A program made the position numbers and the translations under genes. Of a stretch of DNA of 17,288 nt, positions 8,412 through 17,258 are shown in pieces. How positions within the stretch are numbered: the first letter of the stretch is position 1; each line of letters begins with the position of its first letter. This DNA is from Syntrophaceae bacterium UBA5761 (GTDB taxonomy: Bacteria; Desulfobacterota; Syntrophia; Syntrophales; UBA4778): the NCBI GenBank assembly GCA_002418885.1, contig DIEZ01000039.1, positions 13,497 through 30,784 of the forward strand, written 5' to 3'. The notes beneath the pieces are model-generated. The model was not told the DNA's origin, did no database searches, and was given only the letters and a program-made list of their open reading frames with translations.

Positions 8412-8569
8412 TGCCCGCTTTAAGCGATGGGATGTGAGAGGTTGGCGGGGATAATGAATAACCTGTGTATATATTTTGTGAAAGGCGTTCTGCGCCTTTC
8501 TGCATATGTAGGCACAGCGTGGATGGTCTAAACCGGGTGAGGAATTTTTCGCTCGGTTTTTTGTTTTTT
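8411..8569 (+). ncRNA. Candidate structured leader or small RNA before the ATP synthase operon
   Basis: Between the TTGACA promoter and a terminator is a compact set of pairings. Long-range P1 pairs GCCCGCTTTA (8413-8422) with TAAACCGGGT (8529-8538), nine of ten positions including one G-T. P2 pairs AGGTT (8439-8443) with AACCT (8460-8464). P3 is a long hairpin: 8465-8474 with 8504-8515 (a two-base bulge, one G-T), then GAAAGGCG (8480-8487) with CGCCTTTC (8493-8500) around a five-base loop. The 3' strand of P1 is also the 5' arm of the terminator, so the two cannot form together. That is the layout of a transcription attenuator or riboswitch; a free small RNA is the alternative. I recognise no known riboswitch core. 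Pairings were found by eye. Confidence 0.45.
8531..8569 (+). terminator. Rho-independent terminator 29 bases before atpF'
   Basis: AACCGGGTG (8531-8539) pairs with CGCTCGGTT (8550-8558), including two G-T pairs, followed by TTTTTT at 8557-8562, one G and six more T residues to 8569. It may end the upstream operon or act as a conditional terminator for the atp genes, because no promoter can fit in the 29 bases before the atpF' ATG. Confidence 0.85.
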
Positions 8570-8598
8570 GAAGGCTGTTAAAGAGGGGAAAAAAGAGC

Positions 8599-9039
8599 AT
8601 GGTCAGCATAGATTATACGCTTTTCATCCAGATTGTGAATTTTCTTTTGCTTATCGCGATATTACATGTTCTCCTGTACAAACCGATTCTTAAAATAATG
8701 AAGGAAAGAGAGAATCGCTTAAAGGCATCGGAGGAAGAGGTAAAGTCGCTTTACCAGACAATCGAACGAAAAACGGCCGAATACGAGGAAAAAATCAGGC
8801 TTGCCAAGATGGAAGCTATGAACCAGAGAAATGAAATACAGAAGCAAGGGGCTTTGGAGGCCCAACGTATCATCGAAGCAGCCCGTGAGGAGATCGCACG
8901 GGTGACGGAAGAGTTCAAAGAAAAGTTGGCGAAAGAAATGGAGGAAGCCCGAAATATCTTGACTGCCCAGTCAAGGACCATCTCCTTTGAGATCGCCGAA
9001 AGGGTTCTGGGGAGGACGTTCGATGCACAAAGAATCTAA
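8599..9039 (+). CDS. atpF': ATP synthase Fo subunit b'
   Basis: This 146-residue protein has one N-terminal membrane helix at about residues 8-28 and a long charged coiled coil to near the C-terminus, the plan of a peripheral-stalk b-type subunit. Being followed directly by a second b-type gene, it is the b' partner of a b/b' heterodimer, an arrangement known in Geobacter-like deltaproteobacteria, phototrophs and chloroplasts. The stalk holds F1 static against the rotating c ring. The ATG is preceded by GAGGGG at 8583-8588. It is the first gene of the atp cluster, and its end overlaps atpF by 17 bases. Confidence 0.93.
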   Translation: MVSIDYTLFIQIVNFLLLIAILHVLLYKPILKIMKERENRLKASEEEVKSLYQTIERKTAEYEEKIRLAKMEAMNQRNEIQKQGALEAQRIIEAAREEIARVTEEFKEKLAKEMEEARNILTAQSRTISFEIAERVLGRTFDAQRI

Positions 9040-9628
9040 GATAGGCGAGCGATTCAAGGACTGCTTCATTCTTTTTCTATCCATAGTCCTTATCCTGATA
9101 TGGTCGGCGGTGGTCTTTGCCGCCGGAGGAGGAGAAGAGGGCGGGCACAGCACATGGGCGGATTTTGCCTGGAGGATGTTCAATTTCATCGTTCTTGTCG
9201 CGCTCTTGTACATGCTGACTTGGAAGCAGATCAAGAATTTCTTCGTCGGGAGGCGGGCGGCAATCCAGGCAGCCCTGGAAGAAGCGGTTAGAGCTAAAGA
9301 AGAGGCGGAGGCGAAGTTCAAGGAGTACTCGGAAAGGCTGGAAAAGGCGTCGAGTGAGATCGAGGGAATATCGGAGATGATCAAAGCTCAGGGAGTCGTG
9401 GAAAAGGAGAAGATCATCGAAAGCGCCAAGAAGACAGCGGAAAAAATGAAGGAAGACAGCCGGGCGAGGATGGACCAGGAATTGAAAAAAGCGATCAACC
9501 AGCTGAGGCTTGAGGCCTCCGTCCTTGCAGTTCAGACGGCTGAAGAGATTCTTTCCAAGACCATAAAGAAAGAAGACCATGAGAGGATGGTTAAAGAAAC
9601 CATAGATAGGATGGTGAAGCTGAATTGA
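9023..9628 (+). CDS. atpF: ATP synthase Fo subunit b
   Basis: The 201-residue b subunit pairs with b' to form the peripheral stalk. It has two hydrophobic stretches: a signal-like helix at about residues 13-33 ending near VFAAGGG, and the true membrane anchor at about 48-66 (FAWRMFNFIVLVALLYMLTW). A charged coiled coil with many Glu, Lys and Ala fills the rest. The extra N-terminal hydrophobic segment makes it longer than E. coli b (156) and is typical of deltaproteobacterial AtpF; whether it is cleaved is unknown. I chose the ATG at 9023, six bases after GGAGGA (9011-9016), over an in-frame TTG at 8987. Its stop overlaps the atpH start. Confidence 0.93.
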   Translation: MHKESKIGERFKDCFILFLSIVLILIWSAVVFAAGGGEEGGHSTWADFAWRMFNFIVLVALLYMLTWKQIKNFFVGRRAAIQAALEEAVRAKEEAEAKFKEYSERLEKASSEIEGISEMIKAQGVVEKEKIIESAKKTAEKMKEDSRARMDQELKKAINQLRLEASVLAVQTAEEILSKTIKKEDHERMVKETIDRMVKLN

Positions 9629-10170
9629 GCAGTGGCGATCTTGCAAACAGGTACAGTCAGGCGCTCTTCGAGATAGCGAAGGAAGAGAACAGCTACGAAA
9701 AATATTATGAAGAACTGAAGAAATTTTCCGTCGTTCTGGAAGAAAACGAGAGTTTCAGGGAATTTCTCTTCAACCCGATTTTTGACAGGGACGATAAAAA
9801 GGCAGTTGTCGGAGAAGTGTTGAAGAAATTGGGTATCACGGGTGTGGTTGCCAATTTTTTGAAGCTCTTGGTGGACAAGGGAAGAATCAATATACTGGAA
9901 GACATCCTGAGCGCTTACCAGCGCCTGATGGACCAAGCCCTGAACAAGGCGCGGGTGAGCGTGAAGACCGCCTATCCCCTTTCCGATGACCTCGTCGCCG
10001 AAGTTAAGAAGACACTTGAGGGTCTGACAAAGAAGCGGGTCGAAATGGCGATTGAAGAAGACCCATCACTTCTCGGCGGCATCGTAGTCAAGATAGGCGA
10101 CACAGTTTACGACGGCAGTGTGAAGGCCCAACTGAATAAAATAAGGGAACTCTTAGGGGAGGAGATATAG
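9625..10170 (+). CDS. atpH: ATP synthase F1 subunit delta
   Basis: Delta (OSCP-like) sits on top of the F1 head and binds the b/b' stalk. The 181-residue protein is of standard length, with an N-terminal helical bundle (ANRYSQALFEIAKEE at about residues 7-21) and the family's C-terminal signature DPSLLGGIVVKIGDTVYDGSVKAQLNKI near 152-175. The start is TTG in a TTGA overlap with the atpF stop, with no strong ribosome site, so it probably depends on re-initiation by ribosomes finishing atpF. The stop is three bases before the atpA ATG. Confidence 0.95.
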   Translation: MSSGDLANRYSQALFEIAKEENSYEKYYEELKKFSVVLEENESFREFLFNPIFDRDDKKAVVGEVLKKLGITGVVANFLKLLVDKGRINILEDILSAYQRLMDQALNKARVSVKTAYPLSDDLVAEVKKTLEGLTKKRVEMAIEEDPSLLGGIVVKIGDTVYDGSVKAQLNKIRELLGEEI

Positions 10171-10173
10171 AGG

Positions 10174-11688
10174 ATGGAGACGATCAGGGCAGAGGAAATC
10201 AGTAAGATAATTTCCAAGCAGATTAAGGAATACGAAAAGAAGCTCGACGTCAGTGAGACCGGTACGGTCCTGTCGGTCGGTGACGGTATTGCCAGGGTGT
10301 ACGGTGTGGAAAACGCGATGGCAATGGAACTGTTGGAGTTTCCCGGTGGTATTCTTGGGATGGTGCTGAACCTGGAAAAGGACAACGTCGGTGTAGCCAT
10401 TCTCGGCGAAGACATTCACATCAAAGAAGGGGATATCGTAAAGCGAACGGGCCGCATTACTCAGGTGCCGGTGGGCGACGCCCTCCTCGGCCGTGTTATC
10501 GATGCCACGGGAAGACCGATCGACGGTAAGGGACCGATAGAGGCAACGGAGTTTCGCCGTATCGAGATGGTGGCACCGGGCGTGATCGCGAGGCAGCCCG
10601 TCAACGAGCCCATGTACACCGGTATAAAGGCAATCGACGCCATGACGCCCATCGGACGCGGGCAACGTGAACTGATCATCGGCGACCGCCAGATCGGGAA
10701 GACGGCGATCGGTGTTGATGCGATCATCAGACAGAAAGACACGGGAGTCAAATGCATCTACGTCGCCATCGGGCAGAAGAAATCTACCGTGGCCCAGGTC
10801 GTTGAATCGTTGAGAAAGAACGATGCCATGAGTTACACCTGCGTAGTCGCCGCGTGCGCAAGCGACCCGGCGACACTACAGTACATCGCAGCCTATGCAG
10901 GCTGCAGCATCGGTGAGTATTACAGGGACCGCAGCCAGGACGCGCTCATCATCTACGACGACCTTTCAAAACAAGCTGTGGCTTATCGGCAGATATCGCT
11001 TCTTCTCCGGAGACCGCCGGGGCGTGAGGCCTTTCCCGGAGACATCTTTTACAATCATTCCCGGCTTCTGGAACGCGCGGCGCGGGTGAACAAAGATTAC
11101 GGCGGAGGGTCATTGACGGCCCTCCCGATCATCGAGACTCAGGCCGGCGACGTCTCGGCGTACATCCCGACGAACGTTATTTCCATCACGGACGGCCAGG
11201 TCTATCTCGAACCGAGCCTTTTTTACTCAGGTATCCGACCGGCCATCAACGTCGGACTTTCCGTTTCACGGGTCGGCGGAGCCGCTCAGGTGAAGGCCAT
11301 GAAGCAGGTCGCCGGAACGCTGAAGCTGGAATTGGCCCAGTACCGCGAGATGGCGGCCTTTGCCCAGTTCGGGAGCGATCTCGACAAGGCGACTCAGGCT
11401 CAGCTTGAAAGAGGTGTCAGGCTCGTAGAGATACTGAAGCAGCCTCAGTATCAACCTATGTCGCTCGCGGAGGAGGTCACCATACTGTTCGCCGGTGCGA
11501 AGGGTTTCTTGGAGAAGTACGAGCTTGGCAAGCTGAAGGATTATGAAAAAGAGCTGCTCGCCTTCGTGAAGAACAAGTATGCGGCAATCATGCAGGAAAT
11601 CGACGACAAGAAAGTCATCAGCCCTGAATTAGAAAAGAAGATGATGGACGTCCTCACGGAATTCGATTCTGTCTTTATGGTTGGCTGA
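10174..11688 (+). CDS. atpA: ATP synthase F1 subunit alpha
   Basis: The alpha subunit forms the non-catalytic nucleotide sites of the hexameric F1 head. The 504-residue protein has the beta-barrel start ([16 protein letters not shown], about residues 29-44), the P-loop GDRQIGKT at 170-177, and the signature around [16 protein letters not shown]. The third P-loop variable residue is Ile where most alpha subunits have Thr (GDRQTGKT), a mild oddity that leaves the GKT core intact. AGGGGAGGAG at 10155-10164 lies nine bases before the ATG, within the end of atpH. It is separated from atpG by 61 bases without an evident promoter. Confidence 0.98.
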   Translation: METIRAEEISKIISKQIKEYEKKLDVSETGTVLSVGDGIARVYGVENAMAMELLEFPGGILGMVLNLEKDNVGVAILGEDIHIKEGDIVKRTGRITQVPVGDALLGRVIDATGRPIDGKGPIEATEFRRIEMVAPGVIARQPVNEPMYTGIKAIDAMTPIGRGQRELIIGDRQIGKTAIGVDAIIRQKDTGVKCIYVAIGQKKSTVAQVVESLRKNDAMSYTCVVAACASDPATLQYIAAYAGCSIGEYYRDRSQDALIIYDDLSKQAVAYRQISLLLRRPPGREAFPGDIFYNHSRLLERAARVNKDYGGGSLTALPIIETQAGDVSAYIPTNVISITDGQVYLEPSLFYSGIRPAINVGLSVSRVGGAAQVKAMKQVAGTLKLELAQYREMAAFAQFGSDLDKATQAQLERGVRLVEILKQPQYQPMSLAEEVTILFAGAKGFLEKYELGKLKDYEKELLAFVKNKYAAIMQEIDDKKVISPELEKKMMDVLTEFDSVFMVG

Positions 11689-11749
11689 TGGGGGCGTTGG
11701 TTCTTAACAGCAACTATTATCGAATGATATTAAGGGAGTATTCACATAG

Positions 11750-12622
11750 ATGGCCGCGTTAAGAGACATCAAGCGAAAAATCACGGCGGTACAGAAGACC
11801 AAGCAGATTACGCGGGCGATGAACATGGTGGCAGCCTCAAAGCTGAGGACGTCACAGACAAGAATGGAGAACTTTCGGCCTTATGCCGTCAAGTTCATGG
11901 ACGTTTTGAAAAGTTTGGCCCTGCGGGTCGACCCTAATATCCATCCGCTTCTCGCCGTTCGAGAACCAAAGAGAATAAGGGTTATATGCATGACCTCGGA
12001 CCGAGGACTCTGCGGTGGGTACAATTCAAACATCATCAGGACAACGGAACGCTTATTCAAGGATCGTTTATCCAAGGGTAAGGAGCTGTCTTTAATCGCC
12101 GTCGGCAAGAAGGGCCGGGACTATTTCCGCAGGAAGGCGAACATCATCAACCAGTATGTGGAAGTGTTCAGAAAGTTCGACATGAGCTTAGCCCAGGCCA
12201 TCGGAGAGGATGTGATTCCCTCATTCATCGCTGAAGAGTACGACGAACTTTACCTCATTTACAGCGAATTCGTTTCGATGCCCGTCCAGCGACCGGTTGC
12301 GGTAAGGCTGCTTCCCATTCCCTCGGTAGGCGTTGACGAGGACGTCGAGCCGGACAAGAGGGTGGATTACATCTACGAACCGTCGGAAGAGTTGCTTTTG
12401 GATCAATTGCTTCCGATGTATATACGGGTATTGATCTACAGGGCGTTGCTGGAAACATCGGCCGGCGAGAACGCGGCGAGAATGATGGCAATGGACAACG
12501 CAACGAGCAACTGCGACGAGATGATTCAGACACTGACTCTGAATTTCAATAAGGCACGTCAGGCCGCTATCACCAAAGAGCTCATGGATATCGTAGGTGG
12601 TACGGAGGCTCTCAAGGGCTGA
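11750..12622 (+). CDS. atpG: ATP synthase F1 subunit gamma
   Basis: Gamma is the central rotor shaft that couples ion-driven c-ring rotation to conformational change in the catalytic beta subunits. The 290-residue protein has the two long terminal helices characteristic of the family: N-terminal RDIKRKITAVQKTKQITRAM at about residues 5-24 with MVAASKLR after it, and C-terminal ENAARMMAMDNATSNCDEM near 246-264 running to the end. The conserved SDRGLCGGYN is at about 83-92. The ATG is preceded by AAGGGAG at 11732-11738, a somewhat long spacing of 11 bases. A 55-base gap separates it from atpD. Confidence 0.97.
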   Translation: MAALRDIKRKITAVQKTKQITRAMNMVAASKLRTSQTRMENFRPYAVKFMDVLKSLALRVDPNIHPLLAVREPKRIRVICMTSDRGLCGGYNSNIIRTTERLFKDRLSKGKELSLIAVGKKGRDYFRRKANIINQYVEVFRKFDMSLAQAIGEDVIPSFIAEEYDELYLIYSEFVSMPVQRPVAVRLLPIPSVGVDEDVEPDKRVDYIYEPSEELLLDQLLPMYIRVLIYRALLETSAGENAARMMAMDNATSNCDEMIQTLTLNFNKARQAAITKELMDIVGGTEALKG

Positions 12623-12638
12623 AACCACAGGCGAGTGA

Positions 12639-14084
<1,446 letters not shown>

Positions 14085-14099
14085 CCGGAGGATTTTTAG

Positions 14100-14507
14100 A
14101 TGGCAGACGAGTTGATGCTGGAAATCGTAACGCCGGAAAAAGTTGCATTCAGCGGCAAGGTTGAAGAAGTTACCATCCCCGGGTCGGAGGGTGAGTTCGG
14201 TGTTCTTATAGGCCATGCCTCGCTGCTGAGTGCCGTAAAATTCGGAGAATTGAACTACACTAAGGAGAACAAAAAGACCTATTACGCCGTGAATACAGGA
14301 TACGCGGAAGTGACATCGCATAAAGTGACGGTCCTTGTGGAGACTGCGGAAAGGGCCGATGCGATCGATGTGGAAAGGGCGAGACAGGCAAAGGAGATCG
14401 CGGCGGAAAAGTTAGCGAAGATGTCCAAGGATGACCCTGATTTTGAAAAAATAAAGAATGCTCTTGACCGGGCGGAGATTAGGTTGAAGATCGCCGAAAG
14501 AGTCTGA
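14100..14507 (+). CDS. atpC: ATP synthase F1 subunit epsilon
   Basis: Epsilon binds gamma at the foot of the rotor and can inhibit ATP hydrolysis. The 135-residue protein shows the N-terminal beta-sandwich ([30 protein letters not shown] at about residues 7-36, then [14 protein letters not shown]) and a C-terminal two-helix part (from about 88: [18 protein letters not shown]). GGAGG at 14087-14091 lies eight bases before the ATG. It is the last atp gene and is followed by an intrinsic terminator. Confidence 0.96.
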   Translation: MADELMLEIVTPEKVAFSGKVEEVTIPGSEGEFGVLIGHASLLSAVKFGELNYTKENKKTYYAVNTGYAEVTSHKVTVLVETAERADAIDVERARQAKEIAAEKLAKMSKDDPDFEKIKNALDRAEIRLKIAERV

Positions 14508-14537
14508 ACGAACCAGTCGGGAGAGAATTACGGATAG

Positions 14538-14570
14538 AAAGCCAGGAAAGGTGATCCTTACTGGCTTTTT
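14538..14570 (+). terminator. Rho-independent terminator after atpC
   Basis: AAAGCCAG (14538-14545) pairs with CTGGCTTT (14561-14568); an inner AAGG/CCTT stem extends it, and five T residues run from 14566 to 14570. It ends the atp transcript but lies only 25 bases before the antiporter ATG, leaving no room for a separate promoter in between. Confidence 0.88.
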
Positions 14571-14595
14571 GTTTGAGAAAGGGGCATAGGCGTAC

Positions 14596-16053
14596 ATGAG
14601 AAGGATATACCTCAATCTTTTCTCGTTACTTGCCGGTGCGTTTCTTCTTTTTTTCTTTGCCGTTGAAGTCTACGCTTCCGAGGCACATGTAGGAAGCGGG
14701 ATTGGTGCTGTGCTGCCGATGTGGGCCTGTCTACCTTTTGTGGGGATTTTGCTTTCCATCGCCCTCGGTCCTCTGTTGGTGCCGCACTTTTGGCACAAAC
14801 ATTACGGGAAGGTCTCGGCATTCTGGGCTATTGTCTTCGCTTTGCCGTTCCTTTTGGCCTTTCGGGGAGAAGCCCTATACCACATCCTCCATATCTATCT
14901 CATCGATTACATACCCTTCATCATTCTTCTCTGGGCACTCTTCACTATCGCCGGGGGGATTGCAGTGGGCGGAACCCTGCGAGGCACGCCGGCAGTGAAT
15001 ACGGCGATGCTTCTCGTCGGCACCATCCTCGCTTCCTGGGTGGGAACGACCGGCGCGGCGATGGTGATGATCCGGCCGGTTCTGAGGGCCAACCGAGACC
15101 GGGAACACAAGGCCCACATCGCCTGTTTTTTCATATTTCTTGTGGCCAACATCGGCGGCGCCTTGACACCCTTAGGCGACCCTCCGCTTTTCCTGGGTTT
15201 TCTCCACAACGTCCCCTTCTTCTGGGTGACGAAGGCGATCCTTCCACATATGCTATTTACCGCTTGCATAGTACTGTCTATCTTTTTTGTTCTCGACAGC
15301 ATCTACTACAGGAAAGAGCATCCCCTTGGAGAAAAAGGGGAGAACAGGGTATCATTAGAAATCAGGGGTGCACACAATTTTTTATTCCTGGCCGGAGTCG
15401 TGTCGATGGTCCTGATGAGCGGCTACTGGAAGGCGGGGTATTTTCCCGTATGGGGAGTAGAAGTCGAGATTCAAAACTTCTTGCGCGACGCCGGTATCAT
15501 AGCCATGGGCCTTCTTTCCCTTCGTTTTACATCCGAAAAACTCCGGCGGGCCAATGAGTTCGGCTGGGCACCGATCGTCGAGGTGGCGAAGTTATTTGCG
15601 GGCATTTTTATGACGATAATACCGGCCATCGCCATTCTCAAAGCGGGGAGCGAGGGCGCAATGGCCCCCCTGCTTGTTTTGGTGAACGAACCGGCTCATT
15701 ACTTCTGGGCCGCAGGAGGACTTTCGTCCTTCCTCGATAACGCCCCCACTTACCTGACTTTTTTCAATATGGCCCTGGGCAAGTTGGGGATGACGGAGGC
15801 GATGGTGCCCGCTGCCCTTGACGCGGCTGCAACGACTGCGCACCCGGTATTCGCCGGTTACCTGAAAGCGATCTCTGCAGGCGCCGTTTTCATGGGGGCC
15901 AACACGTACATAGGCAACGCCCCGAACTTCATGGTCAAGTCCATCGCGGAGGAGGCCGGTGTGGCGATGCCGAGCTTCTTCGGCTATATGCTGAAATACT
16001 CCATTCCCGTGCTGATTCCTGTCTTTGTCCTAGTTACTTTGATTTTTTTCTGA
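14596..16053 (+). CDS. NhaD/ArsB-superfamily sodium:proton antiporter-like protein
   Basis: This 485-residue membrane protein has about 11-13 membrane helices and ion-transporter-superfamily motifs: NIGGALTPLGDPP at residues 185-197 and SSFLDNAPTY at 377-386, the DNAP motif shared by NhaD, ArsB and CitM-like carriers. Residues 1-28 look like a cleavable signal peptide (cleavage near VYA-S). Na+/H+ exchange is the likeliest activity; the substrate cannot be fixed from sequence. The ATG has AAAGGGG at 14578-14584, 11 bases upstream. It lies behind the ATP synthase genes but after their terminator, so it may be expressed by read-through or from a promoter inside atpC. Placement beside atp genes fits ion-gradient management, which is inference. 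Confidence 0.85.
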   Translation: MRRIYLNLFSLLAGAFLLFFFAVEVYASEAHVGSGIGAVLPMWACLPFVGILLSIALGPLLVPHFWHKHYGKVSAFWAIVFALPFLLAFRGEALYHILHIYLIDYIPFIILLWALFTIAGGIAVGGTLRGTPAVNTAMLLVGTILASWVGTTGAAMVMIRPVLRANRDREHKAHIACFFIFLVANIGGALTPLGDPPLFLGFLHNVPFFWVTKAILPHMLFTACIVLSIFFVLDSIYYRKEHPLGEKGENRVSLEIRGAHNFLFLAGVVSMVLMSGYWKAGYFPVWGVEVEIQNFLRDAGIIAMGLLSLRFTSEKLRRANEFGWAPIVEVAKLFAGIFMTIIPAIAILKAGSEGAMAPLLVLVNEPAHYFWAAGGLSSFLDNAPTYLTFFNMALGKLGMTEAMVPAALDAAATTAHPVFAGYLKAISAGAVFMGANTYIGNAPNFMVKSIAEEAGVAMPSFFGYMLKYSIPVLIPVFVLVTLIFF

Positions 16054-16112
16054 GCATCGTGAGAGGCGTTGAGAATCGATAACGATGTACAAGCTCTGAA
16101 ATAGGAGGAATC

Positions 16113-16685
16113 ATGACGAACTCATCGTATGTTGAGGTTGTACTCGAAGGTTCGGTCGAGCTCATAAAGGGTTTTGTGGTCGGTTTTCTGGAAGGACGTG
16201 GTATTCAAGGGAAGGCCGTTTTCGAAGAAGACGACAGTGCGGGTGAAGAGGGATCTCTCGCCCAACTGCTGCGTTTGGTCAGTTTGAAAGAGGACAGAAT
16301 CCGTGTGGTCGTTCGGAAAGAGATTCACGATCTGCTCGAGGACGCGCTGCAGAGGCGGAAGAGAGACGTTCCGGCCCGTATCGTATCCGTCAGGGATGTC
16401 CGGGAGGTTAGTTTCGATTTCCGTTACCATACCTATTCAAGGCAGGCAGGCGAGGAATTGAAAGAGTTTTTCCGGCACTTACCCGAAGGCCTCCAACTGG
16501 AAGGTTATCAACCCCGCGAGGTTTTGAATCCTGACGCCAAGGGAGTAGAGGCTTACGCCCCGGAGCACGATTACGAGGTCGAGGCCGAAGGGAAGATAAG
16601 GGGCGAGCCGGTGAAAGTTGTCGAACTTTACGACCGCCTAAAACATGTTGAACTCATCGAACTCGGCGAAATAAGAACGGCATGA
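16113..16685 (+). CDS. Unrecognised 190-residue soluble protein
   Basis: I do not recognise the family. The frame is credible: a strong AGGAGG (16103-16108) four bases before ATG, and codon use like its neighbours. The product is soluble, acidic and mixed alpha/beta, with no signal peptide, membrane helix, Cys cluster or known catalytic motif. The N-terminal part (YVEVVLEGSVELIKGFVVGF, residues 6-25) reads as strand then helix. Residues about 95-185 contain SFDFRYHTYSRQAGEELKEF and a long YEVEAEGKIRGEPVKVVELYD strand-helix segment, so a two-part ACT- or ferredoxin-like fold is possible. It follows the antiporter by 59 bases and may share its mRNA. It converges with greA. Confidence 0.8.
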   Translation: MTNSSYVEVVLEGSVELIKGFVVGFLEGRGIQGKAVFEEDDSAGEEGSLAQLLRLVSLKEDRIRVVVRKEIHDLLEDALQRRKRDVPARIVSVRDVREVSFDFRYHTYSRQAGEELKEFFRHLPEGLQLEGYQPREVLNPDAKGVEAYAPEHDYEVEAEGKIRGEPVKVVELYDRLKHVELIELGEIRTA

Positions 16686-16708
16686 TGACCCTACAATCGG
16701 TAGGTTGA

Positions 16709-17191
16709 CTACGCATCTACACCGATGCGGATGTCGACGACCTGCAGGACCCTTAGGCCCCCGGGTGTTTTTACCCGGACCTCGTCGCCTGCGACTTTTC
16801 CGATAAGGGCTTTCCCGATGGGAGAGGTGACGGAAATCTTGTTCTGTTGGATGTCGGACTCGAACGGTCCCACGAGGTTGTAGGCGGTTCTTTCGCCCGT
16901 TTCCGCATCTTCTATCGTGACGGTCGAACCGAATACCACCTTTTCTTCACTCAAATTTTCGATGTCGATGACTTGGGAGATGGCCAGGTTGTTTTCTATC
17001 TCTTGAATCTTTCCTTGGATGAAGGACTGGCGCTCTTTCGCCGCTGCATATTCCGCATTCTCGGAGATATCGCCGTGGCCACGGGCCTCTTCAATCGCCC
17101 GGATGTTTTCCGGCACAGCGACTTTTTTCAGGTGTTCCAAGTCTTTTTTCAGCTTTTCGAATCCCGAGCGGGTGATAGGCACCTTTTCCAT
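16709..17191 (-). CDS. greA: Transcription elongation factor GreA
   Basis: GreA enters the secondary channel of RNA polymerase and stimulates cleavage of backtracked RNA. I use the ATG at 17191, giving 160 residues, the family's normal length; a longer frame from a TTG at 17230 adds 13 unsupported residues. With this start the tip acids fall at D41 and E44 in GDISENAEY, matching E. coli D41/E44. The N-terminal coiled coil covers about 1-75 and the C-terminal FKBP-like domain ends with SPIGKALIGKVAGDEVRVKTPGG, a family hallmark. A GGAG lies 11 bases upstream. The gene converges with the unknown gene at 16113-16685, 23 bases away, and has a hairpin in its leader. Confidence 0.97.
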   Translation of the reverse strand: MEKVPITRSGFEKLKKDLEHLKKVAVPENIRAIEEARGHGDISENAEYAAAKERQSFIQGKIQEIENNLAISQVIDIENLSEEKVVFGSTVTIEDAETGERTAYNLVGPFESDIQQNKISVTSPIGKALIGKVAGDEVRVKTPGGLRVLQVVDIRIGVDA

Positions 17192-17228
17192 TTTCACTTG
17201 CTCTCCGTTAGACCGGTGATTTTGCGTC

Positions 17229-17258
17229 AAAAAAAGACATCCCCTCTTGAAAGAGGGG
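17229..17258 (-). terminator. Terminator-like hairpin upstream of greA
   Basis: On the minus strand CCCCTCTT (17258-17251) pairs with AAGAGGGG (17248-17241), and after five bases a run of seven T residues follows (17235-17229). An outer AAAAG/CTTTT pairing can extend the stem. It lies 37 bases before the greA start, so it either ends an upstream transcript from outside the window or attenuates greA. On the plus strand only four T residues follow, so termination in that direction is less likely. Confidence 0.6.

Noticed and set aside
8987..9022. Longer N-terminus for AtpF from a TTG codon
   Set aside because: The downstream ATG at 9023 has GGAGGA at ideal spacing and begins a typical basic-then-hydrophobic leader; the extension would add a further overlap with atpF' without support.
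14721..15557. Plus-strand 278-codon frame inside the antiporter gene
   Set aside because: It is an alternative frame of a clearly membrane-spanning product, rich in Arg, Gly, Ser and His, with no ribosome site.
16690..16704. Five-base-pair hairpin CCTAC/GTAGG between the unknown gene and greA
   Set aside because: The stem is short and no T tract follows on either strand, so I do not call a terminator for the convergent genes.
17192..17230. Longer N-terminus for GreA from a TTG codon
   Set aside because: It adds 13 residues not seen in the family and shifts the tip acids away from the standard numbering.
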